A stretch of DNA of 33,866 nucleotides. It comes from Candidatus Accumulibacter phosphatis (lineage in GTDB: Bacteria > Pseudomonadota > Gammaproteobacteria > Burkholderiales > Rhodocyclaceae). Under the pieces are notes generated by a model that was given only the letters and a program-made list of their open reading frames with translations, was not told where the DNA came from and made no database searches. The position numbers were made by a program, and so were the translations under genes. The DNA lies in assembly GCF_012939955.1 (NCBI RefSeq), contig NZ_SPMY01000115.1, positions 1 to 33,866 on the forward strand, written 5' to 3'. Positions 18,338 through 26,160 of the stretch are shown in pieces. The stretch's first letter is position 1. Each line of letters opens with the position of its first letter.

Positions 18338-18393
18338 TTGACACTCGTTCGGCGAACGTATAGAAATAGTAGTTACTAACTATTAGTTGGAGG
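18338..18393 (+). promoter_or_regulatory. parDE promoter, operator and ribosome-binding site
   Basis: A TTGACA (18338-18343) and TATAGA (18359-18364) lie 15 bases apart, short of the usual 17. Overlapping and downstream is an A/T-rich partial dyad (AATAG...CTATT around TAGT-T-ACTA, 18366-18385), a likely operator for the ParD ribbon-helix-helix repressor. GGAGG at 18389-18393 is the ribosome-binding site for the ATG at 18400. Confidence 0.55.
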
Positions 18394-18399
18394 TCTGCT

Positions 18400-18666
18400 A
18401 TGCCAACCAGTGTCGCGCTCGGTTCCCACTTTGAGGAGTTCGTGAAGTCGCAACTCTCGTCGGGACGGTACAACAACGCCAGCGAGGTTGTCCGCGAAGG
18501 GCTGCGGATGCTCGAAGACCAAGAAAAGCTGCGAGCCCTCAAGTTTGAGGCGCTACGAGCAGAAGTGCAGAGAGGCATGGAAGGCGGGCCGGGAATTCCT
18601 GCCGGGCAGGTCTTCGAGAACTTGCGGCGGCGGATCGACGAGATTGCCGCCGGCGAGGCGGAGTGA
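18400..18666 (+). CDS. parD: ParD-family antitoxin
   Basis: An 88-residue antitoxin. The N-terminal ribbon-helix-helix DNA-binding domain is clear (SVALGSHFEEFVKSQLSSGR, then YNNASEVVREGLRMLE), followed by a charged C-terminal helix that would wrap the toxin. Its promoter region carries an A/T-rich dyad, consistent with autorepression. The stop overlaps the ATG of parE. ParDE pairs stabilise plasmids by killing plasmid-free daughter cells. Confidence 0.92.
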   Translation: MPTSVALGSHFEEFVKSQLSSGRYNNASEVVREGLRMLEDQEKLRALKFEALRAEVQRGMEGGPGIPAGQVFENLRRRIDEIAAGEAE

Positions 18667-18956
18667 TGCGTCTGGAGTTCTCGCCAGAAAGCCAGCTCGA
18701 CCTGATCGAAATCGCCGCCTTCATTGCGCATGACAATCCGGCTCGTGCGAAATCGTTCGTGGATGAGCTTGAAGCGGACTGCGGCAGGCTCACCATTCAG
18801 CCGGGTATCGGTGCGCCGCGTCCTGAGCTAGGCGACGGTGTGCGAGTGCTGCCGCACGGGCGTTACCTCATTTTCTACCGGCCAAATGAGGACGTAGTTT
18901 GGATTGCGCGTGTCCTGCACAGTGCTCGTGACGTGGGGACAGCGTTTCACCATTGA
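18666..18956 (+). CDS. parE: ParE-family toxin
   Basis: A 96-residue RelE/ParE-fold toxin beginning MRLEFSPESQLDLIEIAAFI. Typical features are the two N-terminal helices, the central RPELGDGVRVLPHGRYLIFYR strand region and the C-terminal IARVLHSARD with the family arginine and histidine. ParE toxins poison DNA gyrase. The ATG at 18666 overlaps the parD stop; a GTG three bases earlier is less likely. Confidence 0.92.
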   Translation: MRLEFSPESQLDLIEIAAFIAHDNPARAKSFVDELEADCGRLTIQPGIGAPRPELGDGVRVLPHGRYLIFYRPNEDVVWIARVLHSARDVGTAFHH

Positions 18957-19246
18957 CGTTGCGGTGCCGGACGGCGGTAGTCGTTCGATGGAGGGCCGTT
19001 TCACCGTCTTCTGCTTTTCAATGATGGCCTGCAATGCAGCGTGGAGGAGAGGCAACGATGCGCGTTCGCTGGGAGACAAGTACCAGGTACTACGAGGTCC
19101 GTCTGATGCGTGACCTGCTTCAGCATTGGGTGCTCGTCGTTTCCAGGGGCGGAAAGACCAATCGTCTTGGTGCGCTCCGGACTCTTTTCGTATCAAGCGA
19201 AGAGGAATAAAGTGGTCCCCTGAGTCAAGACAAATATCAACCGAGT

Positions 19247-20554
19247 TTAAGGTGTGCACTTAACTTCACTAGCAGCTGAACGGCGCTGCCCCGGTGTTGC
19301 CTTTGACTCTGCTTTTGATGCTGTCGTTGACTTTGCCTTTGCGGGTGGGGCATCGCCTGTTCCGCTACGCTCCACAGGCGATGCCCCACCCGCGCCGCCA
19401 AACTTGTCGAGGATCAACGCCCCTCCACCTGTGCCGTTCCGATAGACGACGGCGGGTGCCGTGTCGCCCAGCGACTGGTGCGGACGCTCAGCGTTGTAGA
19501 AGGCGAAGTACTCGGTCAGGCCAAGCATCAATTCGCCCATCGTGGCATAGCCCTTCAGATACACGTCCTCGTACTTGACGCTGCGCCAGAGGCGCTCGAC
19601 GAAGATGTTGTCGAACACGCGTCCCCGCCCATCCATGCTGATGACCACGCCTTCCCGTTTCAGCACCCCGGTGAAGGCTTCACTGGTGAACTGCGCGCCT
19701 TGATCGCTGTTGAAGATTTCTGGCTTGCCGTGGCTACGCAGGGCCTCCTCCAGGCAATCAACACAGAACACCGATTCCATGCTGTTGCTGATCCGCCAGC
19801 TAAGCACCTTGCGGCTATACCAGTCGATCACCGCGACCAGGTAGGCGAAGCCGTGCGCCAGCCGGATGTAGGTGATGTCCGTGCTCCACACCTGGTTGGG
19901 TCTGACCACAGGAACGCCCCGCAGCAGATACGGATAGACCGGGTGCTCCGGGCGCGGACGGCTGGTGTTCGGCCCCGGCGCCATGCCCGACAGCCCCATC
20001 AGTCGCATCAGGCGTTGCACGCGCTTGCGATTGACCGTATGTTTCGCCTTCGCCAGAAAGATCACCATCCGACGGGTGCCGTAAAACGGGTGCCGCGTGT
20101 ACTCCTCGTCAATTAGCCGACTGTGAAGGAGATCGTTGGCATCGACCACCGGTGGCCGACGCTGCGCGTAGACCGTGGCTCGGCATACTCCTGCCAGAGC
20201 GCATTGCTGCACCACCGCGACGGCCTCCCCCGGGTCGATCCACGCATGCCGTATCACGGCAGGCTGATCCCAGACCTTTTTTTTCAGCCAGTCAAGTTCC
20301 ATCTTCAACTTGCCGATCTCGCTGTACAACAGTTCCGGCTCACGGTGCGCCGCCGCCGGCTTGGGGCCGCGCTTGCCTTCAAACAGCGTCTTGGCATTCT
20401 CCTGAATGGCCTTCTTCCATTGCCCAACCTGCACAGGATGCACGCCGTATTCCCGCCCAATCTCGTTGATCGTCTTTACCCCGCGTACAGCCTCCAGACC
20501 AACCTTGGCCTTGAACTCTGGCGTATGTACCTTCCGCGTCGTTGCTTCACTCAT
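19247..20554 (-). CDS. IS3-family transposase, OrfA and OrfB in one frame
   Basis: A 435-residue transposase. The OrfA part has the N-terminal helix-turn-helix (TPEFKAKVGLEAVRG, GVHPVQVGQWKK) and leucine-zipper-like helix. The OrfB part carries the DDE integrase core: WSTDITYI, FNSDQGAQFTS and the glutamate in DNIFVERLWRSVKYE. IS3 elements normally place OrfA and OrfB in different frames joined by slippage. Here a run of eight A at the junction (LKKKV, complement of 20277-20284) leaves them in one frame. The start at 20554 has GGGAGCGAGAAG upstream. The last 70 or so residues are a low-complexity tail that encodes a large hairpin. Confidence 0.93.
   Translation of the reverse strand: MSEATTRKVHTPEFKAKVGLEAVRGVKTINEIGREYGVHPVQVGQWKKAIQENAKTLFEGKRGPKPAAAHREPELLYSEIGKLKMELDWLKKKVWDQPAVIRHAWIDPGEAVAVVQQCALAGVCRATVYAQRRPPVVDANDLLHSRLIDEEYTRHPFYGTRRMVIFLAKAKHTVNRKRVQRLMRLMGLSGMAPGPNTSRPRPEHPVYPYLLRGVPVVRPNQVWSTDITYIRLAHGFAYLVAVIDWYSRKVLSWRISNSMESVFCVDCLEEALRSHGKPEIFNSDQGAQFTSEAFTGVLKREGVVISMDGRGRVFDNIFVERLWRSVKYEDVYLKGYATMGELMLGLTEYFAFYNAERPHQSLGDTAPAVVYRNGTGGGALILDKFGGAGGASPVERSGTGDAPPAKAKSTTASKAESKATPGQRRSAASEVKCTP
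19341..19393. repeat. Perfect 20-bp inverted repeat in IS tail
   Basis: The arms 19341-19360 and 19374-19393 are exact reverse complements around a 13-base loop containing CCGCTACGC. The hairpin lies in the 3' end of the transposase gene, where it encodes glycine/alanine-rich residues outside the conserved domains. It resembles a REP-type palindrome inserted into the element or a strong attenuating stem. There is no adjacent T tract. Confidence 0.8.
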
Positions 20555-20690
20555 CGCTTCTCGCTCCCTATGACGGAGCACAGCTTAAACCTCTGTCTGA
20601 TTTCCAGGGACCACTATAGAAGGCATGAAGATGATCGAGACCGTGGAGAAGGTTCGAACTCGCCGCGGATACGTTCGGGTGCCTGTTTAG

Positions 20691-21018
20691 CTGTTGCACC
20701 TACGCGTGAGCGCAAGCCTTGCCACCTCGTCTTCCACCTCGGCGGCCGTGCGATCCCAGTTGTCCACACAAATCGGGGATAACCCTGTGCGTCCTGCCCG
20801 GCAAGCCAACGCCAGAGTGTCTCGAAGCAATCTGCCCGGAACTTGAGCAATCCATTGCTTGCTGAGGGGACGAGACCTGCCCGGGCGTGGGCCGGTATTT
20901 TTTTTGGCCGTGCTCGACACGGTGGATGGCTTATCATTTTTGGTGACGCTTGCGCTTGGGCTCGTCGGCCTGCATGCTAATTTGACCAAGAGTTGCGGGT
21001 CTCCCGCGGAGAGTGTTC
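20691..21018. other. Spacer with no confident gene
   Basis: Between the WGR remnant and the endonuclease-family gene I see no protein I recognise. A 100-residue minus-strand frame (20687-20989) is open, with QWIAQVPGRLLRDTLALACR in its middle, but it lacks a ribosome-binding site and its composition follows the GC-rich background. It could be a decayed gene. Confidence 0.3.
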
Positions 21019-22011
21019 ATGTCTTCTGCCCTACCCTCGTTTAGTGATCTGTCGGCTCCGATCGCCGTGCGCGAAGAGATGGCTGCGCTTCGCGCAGCAC
21101 TGGATGCAGCGGTGCCACGGAAACGCTCGCTCGATCGCAACTTGCTGGTGGCGACGTGGAATCTCAAAGATTTCGGGTCACTGACGCGCAAATGGGAGGC
21201 CGGCGCGGCGGACAGCCCAAAGCGCGACTACCGCGCCCTATGGGCGATCGCAGAGATCGTTTCGCGCTTCGATGTGGTGGCTTTGCAAGAGGTGGGGGGC
21301 GATTTGGCGGCGTTGCGCACTCTGATGAAGACGCTGGGGCCAAGCTGGCGTTTCCTGATGACGGACGTGACTCGGGGTGCTGCAGGCGGAGGCGAGCGTA
21401 TGGTCTTCGTGTTCGATGGCGCGCGCACAGAGTTGTCGGGACTGGCCGGGGAACTCGTCGTTCCGCCGGAGTGGTTGGCCGAAATCGCGCCAGACGCTCT
21501 GAAGCGACAGTTCGCGCGCACGCCGTATGCAGTGAGCTTCCAGGCCGGAGAAACCACGGTAATTCTGGTGACGTTGCATGTTCTCTACGGTAAGGCCGCT
21601 GTCGATCGGGAACCGGAGCTTGCGGCCATCGCACGTTGGCTGGCCGAGTGGGCACGCCAAGAGAACCGCTGGCATCACAATTTGGTGGTGCTGGGTGACT
21701 TCAACATCGACCGACAAGGCGATGTACTCTGGCGGGCCTTCACGTCAACGGGGTTGGTGGTTCCGCCGGCGTTGCATGAGGTGCGCCGCTCGATCTTCGC
21801 GGACCCGGGCGAACCCACGCTGGGCAAGTTCTACGACCAGATTGCCTGGTTCGGCAGCGGCAGAAGTCAGTTGTTGGGCCTGGACCTGCTGAACGCGGGT
21901 GGGTTCGACTTCGTGCCACTGTTGTACCGCGATGTAGGTATGAGCCGAGCGCAGATGCAATATCGCTTATCGGATCACTATCCACTATGGGTTGAGTTCG
22001 GCTGCAATTGA
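21019..22011 (+). CDS. Endonuclease/exonuclease/phosphatase family protein
   Basis: A 330-residue protein of the EEP (DNase I-like) superfamily. All the expected catalytic patches are present: TWNLKDF (metal-binding asparagine), VALQEVGG (glutamate), GERMVFVFD, LVTLHVLYG, VVLGDFNID and the C-terminal LSDHYPLW. It should be a metal-dependent phosphodiesterase acting on nucleic acid or a small phosphoester; the substrate cannot be told. The start at 21019 has GGAGA upstream, six bases away; a GTG at 21013 is an alternative. No signal peptide is visible. It stands alone after the split WGR gene. Confidence 0.92.
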   Translation: MSSALPSFSDLSAPIAVREEMAALRAALDAAVPRKRSLDRNLLVATWNLKDFGSLTRKWEAGAADSPKRDYRALWAIAEIVSRFDVVALQEVGGDLAALRTLMKTLGPSWRFLMTDVTRGAAGGGERMVFVFDGARTELSGLAGELVVPPEWLAEIAPDALKRQFARTPYAVSFQAGETTVILVTLHVLYGKAAVDREPELAAIARWLAEWARQENRWHHNLVVLGDFNIDRQGDVLWRAFTSTGLVVPPALHEVRRSIFADPGEPTLGKFYDQIAWFGSGRSQLLGLDLLNAGGFDFVPLLYRDVGMSRAQMQYRLSDHYPLWVEFGCN

Positions 22012-22039
22012 GCACGTTTGTGCAGCACGGTGACACGCT

Positions 22040-22059
22040 CCGTCCGACGGGGGTTTTTT
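22040..22059 (+). terminator. Weak candidate terminator
   Basis: A short CCGT-CCG-ACGG hairpin followed by GGG and six T lies 29 bases after the endonuclease-family stop. The stem is only four pairs, so the call rests mainly on the T tract. Confidence 0.35.
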
Positions 22060-22199
22060 GACGGTAAATGGATGCGCTTGGCGCGTGCGGCAGGAAAACC
22101 TCGGAGCTGGGTCAAGGGCAGGCCGCGGTTTTTTGCAGCCTGGCGAAGCCTCTCTTGACGCAGCGAAGGGGCGCGAGACTGAGGTGCGGCAGTATGCTT

Positions 22200-22265
22200 T
22201 ATAATTCGCTGTACAGTGAATATACCTAAACCGCCGAATATACGCTAGTATGTTTATATTCACTG
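22200..22265 (+). promoter_or_regulatory. Promoter and 11-bp inverted-repeat operator of AbiE-like genes
   Basis: A perfect TATAAT at 22200-22205 has no clear -35. Nine bases downstream begins an exact 11-bp inverted repeat, CAGTGAATATA (22214-22224) and TATATTCACTG (22255-22265), separated by 30 bases. AbiEi antitoxins repress their own operon by binding inverted repeats before the gene, so this is a good operator candidate. The region is much richer in A/T than its surroundings. Confidence 0.6.
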
Positions 22266-22292
22266 TCCAGTAAAGAATTCCCTAGAGCCACG

Positions 22293-23387
22293 ATGCTTGC
22301 GTCGCCTACGACTGAACACCAATTGATCGATCAGCTCCTCAACGCCCTTCGGGAGCTGCCGGAAGTGCACGCCGAGCTCGATCGTTGGGAGCCTGCCGGC
22401 CCGGCCGGCGAGTGCGCCCATGACGCTCGAATTGATCTGCGTGTCGCAGGCAAGTCATTCACCCTGCTGATCGAGGCCAAGAAGGCCGCGTACCCGCGAG
22501 ACGTACGTGAGGCGCTGTGGCAGCTTAGGGCACTCAATCGTCGCACACCCAATCCATCCGGGCACGATCCCGTGTGGCTGCTAGTCGCCGAGTCCATCTC
22601 TCCCGGAGCCAAGGAGCTTCTCAGGCACGAGCGGGTCGGCTATTACGACAGCGGCGGTAGCCTCTATCTGCCCGCACCTGGTGCCTACCTTTACATCGAC
22701 AAGCCACCATCCAAGAGCCAGGTGAAGTCCGTGCGGTCACTGTTTTCCGGTCGGCGCGCGCAAGTTCTGCACGCCATGTTAGTTCATCATGGCGACTGGT
22801 TCGGGGTTAAAGGCCTCGCTGAACGGGCGCTGGTGTCACCGGCTACGGTCTCCCAGGTGTTGACGGAGCTGGAACGTTACGACTGGCTGGTCTCTCGCGG
22901 ACAGGGGCCGAGCAAGGAGCGCCACCTCTCCGAACCTTCAGCCTTGCTGGATGCCTGGGTGAAGCAGCTCGCATCGATTCGGCTGTCCGATCTGCGTCGC
23001 TACTACGTGCCTGCCATGAAGGCGGATCAGCTGCTGGAACATGTCGGCCAGGTCTTCGCCAGTCACGAGGTTAAGTACGCGATCAGCCACGAAGCAGCAG
23101 CGCAACGCTATGCTCCGTTTCTCTCCAGTGTCTCCCAGGTACGCGTCCGGTTGCTGGTCGGCGCCAATGCCGACAACGCTATCGGCGACCTCGGCGCACG
23201 TCCCGTCAACGAAGGCGCCAACCTGGCGATCATCGAAGCGAAGTCGCTTGGTGAGCTGCTGTTCCGCGAGGAAGTGGGCAGTATCTGGCTGGCCAGCCCG
23301 ATCCAGGTTTACCTTGATCTGCTGGGTGGCGAAGGTCGCGCCAAGGAAATGGCCGAGCACCTGCGTAAGGAAAGGATCGGCTTCTGA
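22293..23387 (+). CDS. AbiEi-like antitoxin/repressor with nuclease-like N-terminus
   Basis: A 364-residue protein. The N-terminal 110 residues contain DARIDLRV and LLIEAKKAAYPRDVREALWQL, a PD-(D/E)XK-like pattern. The middle is a winged helix (SLFSGRRAQVLHAML, LAERALVSPATVSQVLTELER), and the C-terminal part has the AbiEi-type fold with a LLVGANADNAIGDLG stretch. In type IV toxin-antitoxin systems AbiEi represses the operon and antagonises the AbiEii nucleotidyltransferase without direct contact. The gene follows an inverted-repeat operator and its stop overlaps the next start (TGATG). Whether the nuclease-like part is active is unclear. Confidence 0.8.
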   Translation: MLASPTTEHQLIDQLLNALRELPEVHAELDRWEPAGPAGECAHDARIDLRVAGKSFTLLIEAKKAAYPRDVREALWQLRALNRRTPNPSGHDPVWLLVAESISPGAKELLRHERVGYYDSGGSLYLPAPGAYLYIDKPPSKSQVKSVRSLFSGRRAQVLHAMLVHHGDWFGVKGLAERALVSPATVSQVLTELERYDWLVSRGQGPSKERHLSEPSALLDAWVKQLASIRLSDLRRYYVPAMKADQLLEHVGQVFASHEVKYAISHEAAAQRYAPFLSSVSQVRVRLLVGANADNAIGDLGARPVNEGANLAIIEAKSLGELLFREEVGSIWLASPIQVYLDLLGGEGRAKEMAEHLRKERIGF

Positions 23388-24283
23388 TGGCCAAACCTGC
23401 GACACTCGACGGCTACAGCGATCAGTACACGCTCGACTGCGAACGCGTCCTCGTGACGCTGCTGCGCGGCCTCGGTCCGTGGAAGGAATCCGTCTACCTC
23501 ATCGGCGGTCTCACGCCGAGGTATCTGGTCGCCGCCCGGCCACCCGTTGTCCCTGCGCATGCCGGTACCCTGGATGTCGACATCGTAATTGACCTGCAAA
23601 TCCTGACCGACACCGATGCGTATCACACACTGGAGAACAACCTCACAAGGATGGGTTTCGAGCGCGCCGAGAACGAGAAGCAGCAGAAGCTCTCCTGGCG
23701 CTGGCAGGCCCGCACAGAACATGGGGCTTTGATGGTGCTCGAATTGCTCGCCGATGCGCCAGACATCGCCGGTGGAAAGGTGCAGCCACTACCAACCGAT
23801 GGCACGATCTCGGCGCTCAACATCCCGCACTCGTCCATCGTTTTCGACCTCCACCAAGTTACCGAGATCCGGGCTGAACTGCTGGGGGGCAACGGGGTTG
23901 CGACCGAGAAGGTCAAGCACGCCAATCTGGTCAGTTTCACGTGCTTGAAGTCGTTCGCGTTCGATCAGCGCTTCGAACGTAAGGACGCTCACGACCTGAT
24001 CTATTGCATCGAACACGCCCCCGAGGGCATGGACGTGGTCGCAGAAGCCTTCCGCAAGGCGCGCGACGGCAAGCACGGCGCGGTGATTCGGGCCTCGCTG
24101 GAAATCCTGCGCAATCGCTTCACGCAAGACGACGTGATCGAGGGCTATCGCAAAGACGGCCCGGTGTCAGTGGCGAAGTTCGAACTCGGTGAAGGCGACG
24201 AAGCTGAGCAGCGCGAGGCAAGGGCGTTACGGCAGCGCCAAGCGAGCGATATCATCGACCAATTGCTTGGTCACATTGGCTGA
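23387..24283 (+). CDS. AbiEii-like nucleotidyltransferase toxin
   Basis: A 298-residue nucleotidyltransferase-fold protein. The family pattern is a glycine pair followed by an aspartate pair: LIGGLTPRYL and TLDVDIVIDL (about residues 41-71), with a later lysine in TCLKSFAF and KDAHDLIYCIE as motif IV. AbiEii toxins transfer nucleotides to a cellular acceptor (tRNA in studied relatives) and cause abortive infection. It overlaps the upstream AbiEi-like gene, and the pair forms a two-gene operon. The tail beyond residue 260 is charged and helical. Confidence 0.8.
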   Translation: MAKPATLDGYSDQYTLDCERVLVTLLRGLGPWKESVYLIGGLTPRYLVAARPPVVPAHAGTLDVDIVIDLQILTDTDAYHTLENNLTRMGFERAENEKQQKLSWRWQARTEHGALMVLELLADAPDIAGGKVQPLPTDGTISALNIPHSSIVFDLHQVTEIRAELLGGNGVATEKVKHANLVSFTCLKSFAFDQRFERKDAHDLIYCIEHAPEGMDVVAEAFRKARDGKHGAVIRASLEILRNRFTQDDVIEGYRKDGPVSVAKFELGEGDEAEQREARALRQRQASDIIDQLLGHIG

Positions 24284-24311
24284 TGAGAGAGCGCCAATGA
24301 CTTTTCCTGCA

Positions 24312-24905
24312 TCAGCCGCCGATCCTCTGCCGCGACAGCACGGCATAAGCTGTGTTTACCCGCTTGGCTTCCGCCTGAAGCTGGGCGCGCTTCTCCGCGT
24401 TCATGGCGCTCGCTCGCGCCGGCGATGCTTGTTGCACCAGTTCGCGCCTAGTCTGCTCTATCGACTCCCACGTGGAGCCCGGTGTGGCTTTGAGCAACTT
24501 GTATGCGTCGTCGACGGGCATGGTGGGAGGCTCTGGAGGCGTGGGCTTTGGCACCGCCGCGCGCGGCACCAGTGGCTTGGCTTCTGGTGCCGGAGGCCGC
24601 GGCTGCGTGACAACTGGTGGCGAAACAACCGGGGGCAGCGGCGCCCGCTCCCATAGCTCTGGCTGCCGAACTGGAGGCGCCGGTGACTTCACCGGTGGTG
24701 GCGGCACGGGAACCACCTCCGCCGGGGCCAGCAGCGCGGCACTGGACATCGCCGCCTGCACTTCGGCAAGAAGCGTTACTGCTCGGGGCACATGCCGGTT
24801 TTGCAGTTCATGCTCCAACTGCCTGAGCGTCCCAGGGTCTCCCCTCAATGTCTCGAAGAGGGCCTCTAGCTGCGCGATGTTCTGGCGCATCAAGGGGCGT
24901 TTCAT
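24312..24905 (-). CDS. Proline-rich protein with J-like C-terminus
   Basis: A 197-residue protein in three parts: an N-terminal helical segment (QNIAQLEALFETLRGDPGTL), a long proline/alanine-rich linker (about 60-130), and a C-terminal segment reading DDAYKLLKATPGSTWESIE with AEKRAQLQAEAKRVNTAYAVL, which follows the J-domain helix pattern. The HPD tripeptide needed to stimulate Hsp70 is absent. The gene is the second of a minus-strand pair: its ATG overlaps, as ATGA, the in-frame end of the helicase-nuclease frame beyond that gene's premature stop. This suggests that the two proteins act together. Confidence 0.65.
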   Translation of the reverse strand: MKRPLMRQNIAQLEALFETLRGDPGTLRQLEHELQNRHVPRAVTLLAEVQAAMSSAALLAPAEVVPVPPPPVKSPAPPVRQPELWERAPLPPVVSPPVVTQPRPPAPEAKPLVPRAAVPKPTPPEPPTMPVDDAYKLLKATPGSTWESIEQTRRELVQQASPARASAMNAEKRAQLQAEAKRVNTAYAVLSRQRIGG

Positions 24906-26160
24906 ACCTCTAAGGCCTCCTGTTCCTGCTCCGGCTCCTCTTCAACTCCGTACGGGTCGACTTCTTTGTAGTGGACTCAGACGGTGTTGTCGACAGACTC
25001 CGCCCCCAGGGGCTCGATGCCCAGCCGCTGGAGCGTCTGCAGCAGGTCGCCGAGCACCGCCTCGCGCCGCCGGACGAAGCTGGACGCGAAGCACCGCCAG
25101 AACGTCCAGCCCGCCCGCTCAAGCACGCGTTGGCGAGCCATATCGTCCTGCCATTGGCCTGGGCCGTGGAAGCGGTCGCCGTCGCACTCAACGGCCAGAC
25201 GTCGTCCCTCGTTGCCCTCGATGACAAAGTCGATGCGGTAGCCGCCACAGGCCACCTGCGGCTCAACACGGAATCCACGCTTTACCAATTCGTCGAACAT
25301 GTCCCGCTCGAAGCCTGACTCGCACCTCTCGCGCAATGCCTGCACCTTCTTGGCGTTCTGCCGGAACGGCTGTTTGAAATGGCTGATGACCTTGCCGTTG
25401 AGCGAGTCCTCCCTGAAATCTGTCTCGGTGACCGAGCGGAACAGGTACATGCGGTCCCGAGCACGCGACAGAGCGACGTTGAATCGCTGGTGTATGTCTG
25501 CCCGGTTGGCTGCGGACCGGTCACCAGGTCCCAGAACCATCGAGACCATCATGATGTCTCGCTCCCGACCCTGAAACACCGGTGGCGGACCGATGGCAAT
25601 CTTCCGCGCTACAACGTCGACCGGCGAGATCCGCTCGCTGACCAGTTCATGGATGTGGGCGGCTTGGGCGGTGCCCAGTAGCGTGACAACCCCAATGCTG
25701 CGGCCGTCGAACTGCGGGTCAGTGAGGATAGTCTCGATTTCGTCAACGATTGCCTTTGCCTCACCGGCATTCACGTCGCCATTGCGATGGCCACCTTTGA
25801 CGAACACATCGACAAGCGGTGGATCGAGACGCTCGTTCGCTTTCGGGACGCGCAACGGCCGAATGTCGTTCTGATAGAACTCACGGTTCGAGAATTCAAT
25901 GATGGCGGGCACACAGCGGAAGTGTTCTTTCAGCATCACCGAGTTGCCGGCGAATACGACGCGAGCCAGGTCGTAGATAGACTTGTCCGGCGTCATTTCC
26001 GAGCCATGCGGCTGGTTGGTGAGGAACCGGCTGATGAGTTCCTTGATCCTCTCTTCGGCCATGCCGACTGCCGATGGTGAGACTTGCTTGTGGTCACCCA
26101 CGATGAGCACCTTCCGGCCGCGAAGTAGCGCCGGGAGCGCCCAGATGTCTGATTGGGAGT
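24902..26160 (-). pseudogene. SF1 helicase with C-terminal nuclease, truncated
   Basis: The remnant covers the second half of a superfamily 1 (AAA_11/AAA_12, UPF1-like) helicase: SQSDIWALPALLRG right after motif II, VLIVGDHKQVSPSAVG (motif III), LKEHFRC, QGRERDIMMVSMVL and FNVALSRARDRMYLF (motifs V-VI). A C-terminal Vsr-like nuclease of the DUF559/MTES_1575 type follows, with FDELVKRGFRV, YRIDFVI, AVECDGDRFHG and RQRVLERAGW. The N-terminal part with Walker A is lost at about 26158, where homology gives way to transposon debris. A TGA at 24977-24979 ends the present frame, but the frame continues 24 acidic codons to a stop at 24902-24904 overlapping the next gene, so that TGA looks like a later nonsense mutation. 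Such proteins are common in defence islands. Confidence 0.8.

Larger units (their letters stand above)
19208..20618. mobile_element. IS3-family insertion sequence, 1411 bp
   Basis: One transposase gene on the minus strand is flanked by imperfect inverted ends: the left starts TAAAGTGGTCCCC and the right, read inwards on the other strand, TATAGTGGTCCCTGG. The bases GAA at 19205-19207 and 20619-20621 form a 3-bp target duplication, the usual length for IS3 elements, and their placement restores the interrupted WGR reading frame. The extreme ends are therefore set by the target gene rather than by the repeats alone. Confidence 0.85.
19058..20690 (+). pseudogene. WGR-domain gene split by IS3 insertion
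   Basis: The 5' part (19058-19207) has a strong ribosome-binding site, GGAGGAGA, and reads MRVRWETSTRYYEVRL and then a WVLVVSRGGKTNRLG segment, the pattern of a WGR domain. The 3' part (20619-20690) continues EGMKMIETVEKVRTRRGYVRV and stops. Removing the insertion and one copy of the repeated GAA joins the two parts in frame to a 72-residue protein, a single WGR domain with nothing else. WGR domains bind nucleic acid and occur alone or fused to other enzymes. The 5' fragment now stops within the insertion at 19208-19210. Confidence 0.75.

Noticed and set aside
20277..20284. Programmed frameshift producing the IS3 OrfAB fusion
   Set aside because: The A8 run is at the right place, but in this copy both halves are already in one frame, so no slippage is needed.
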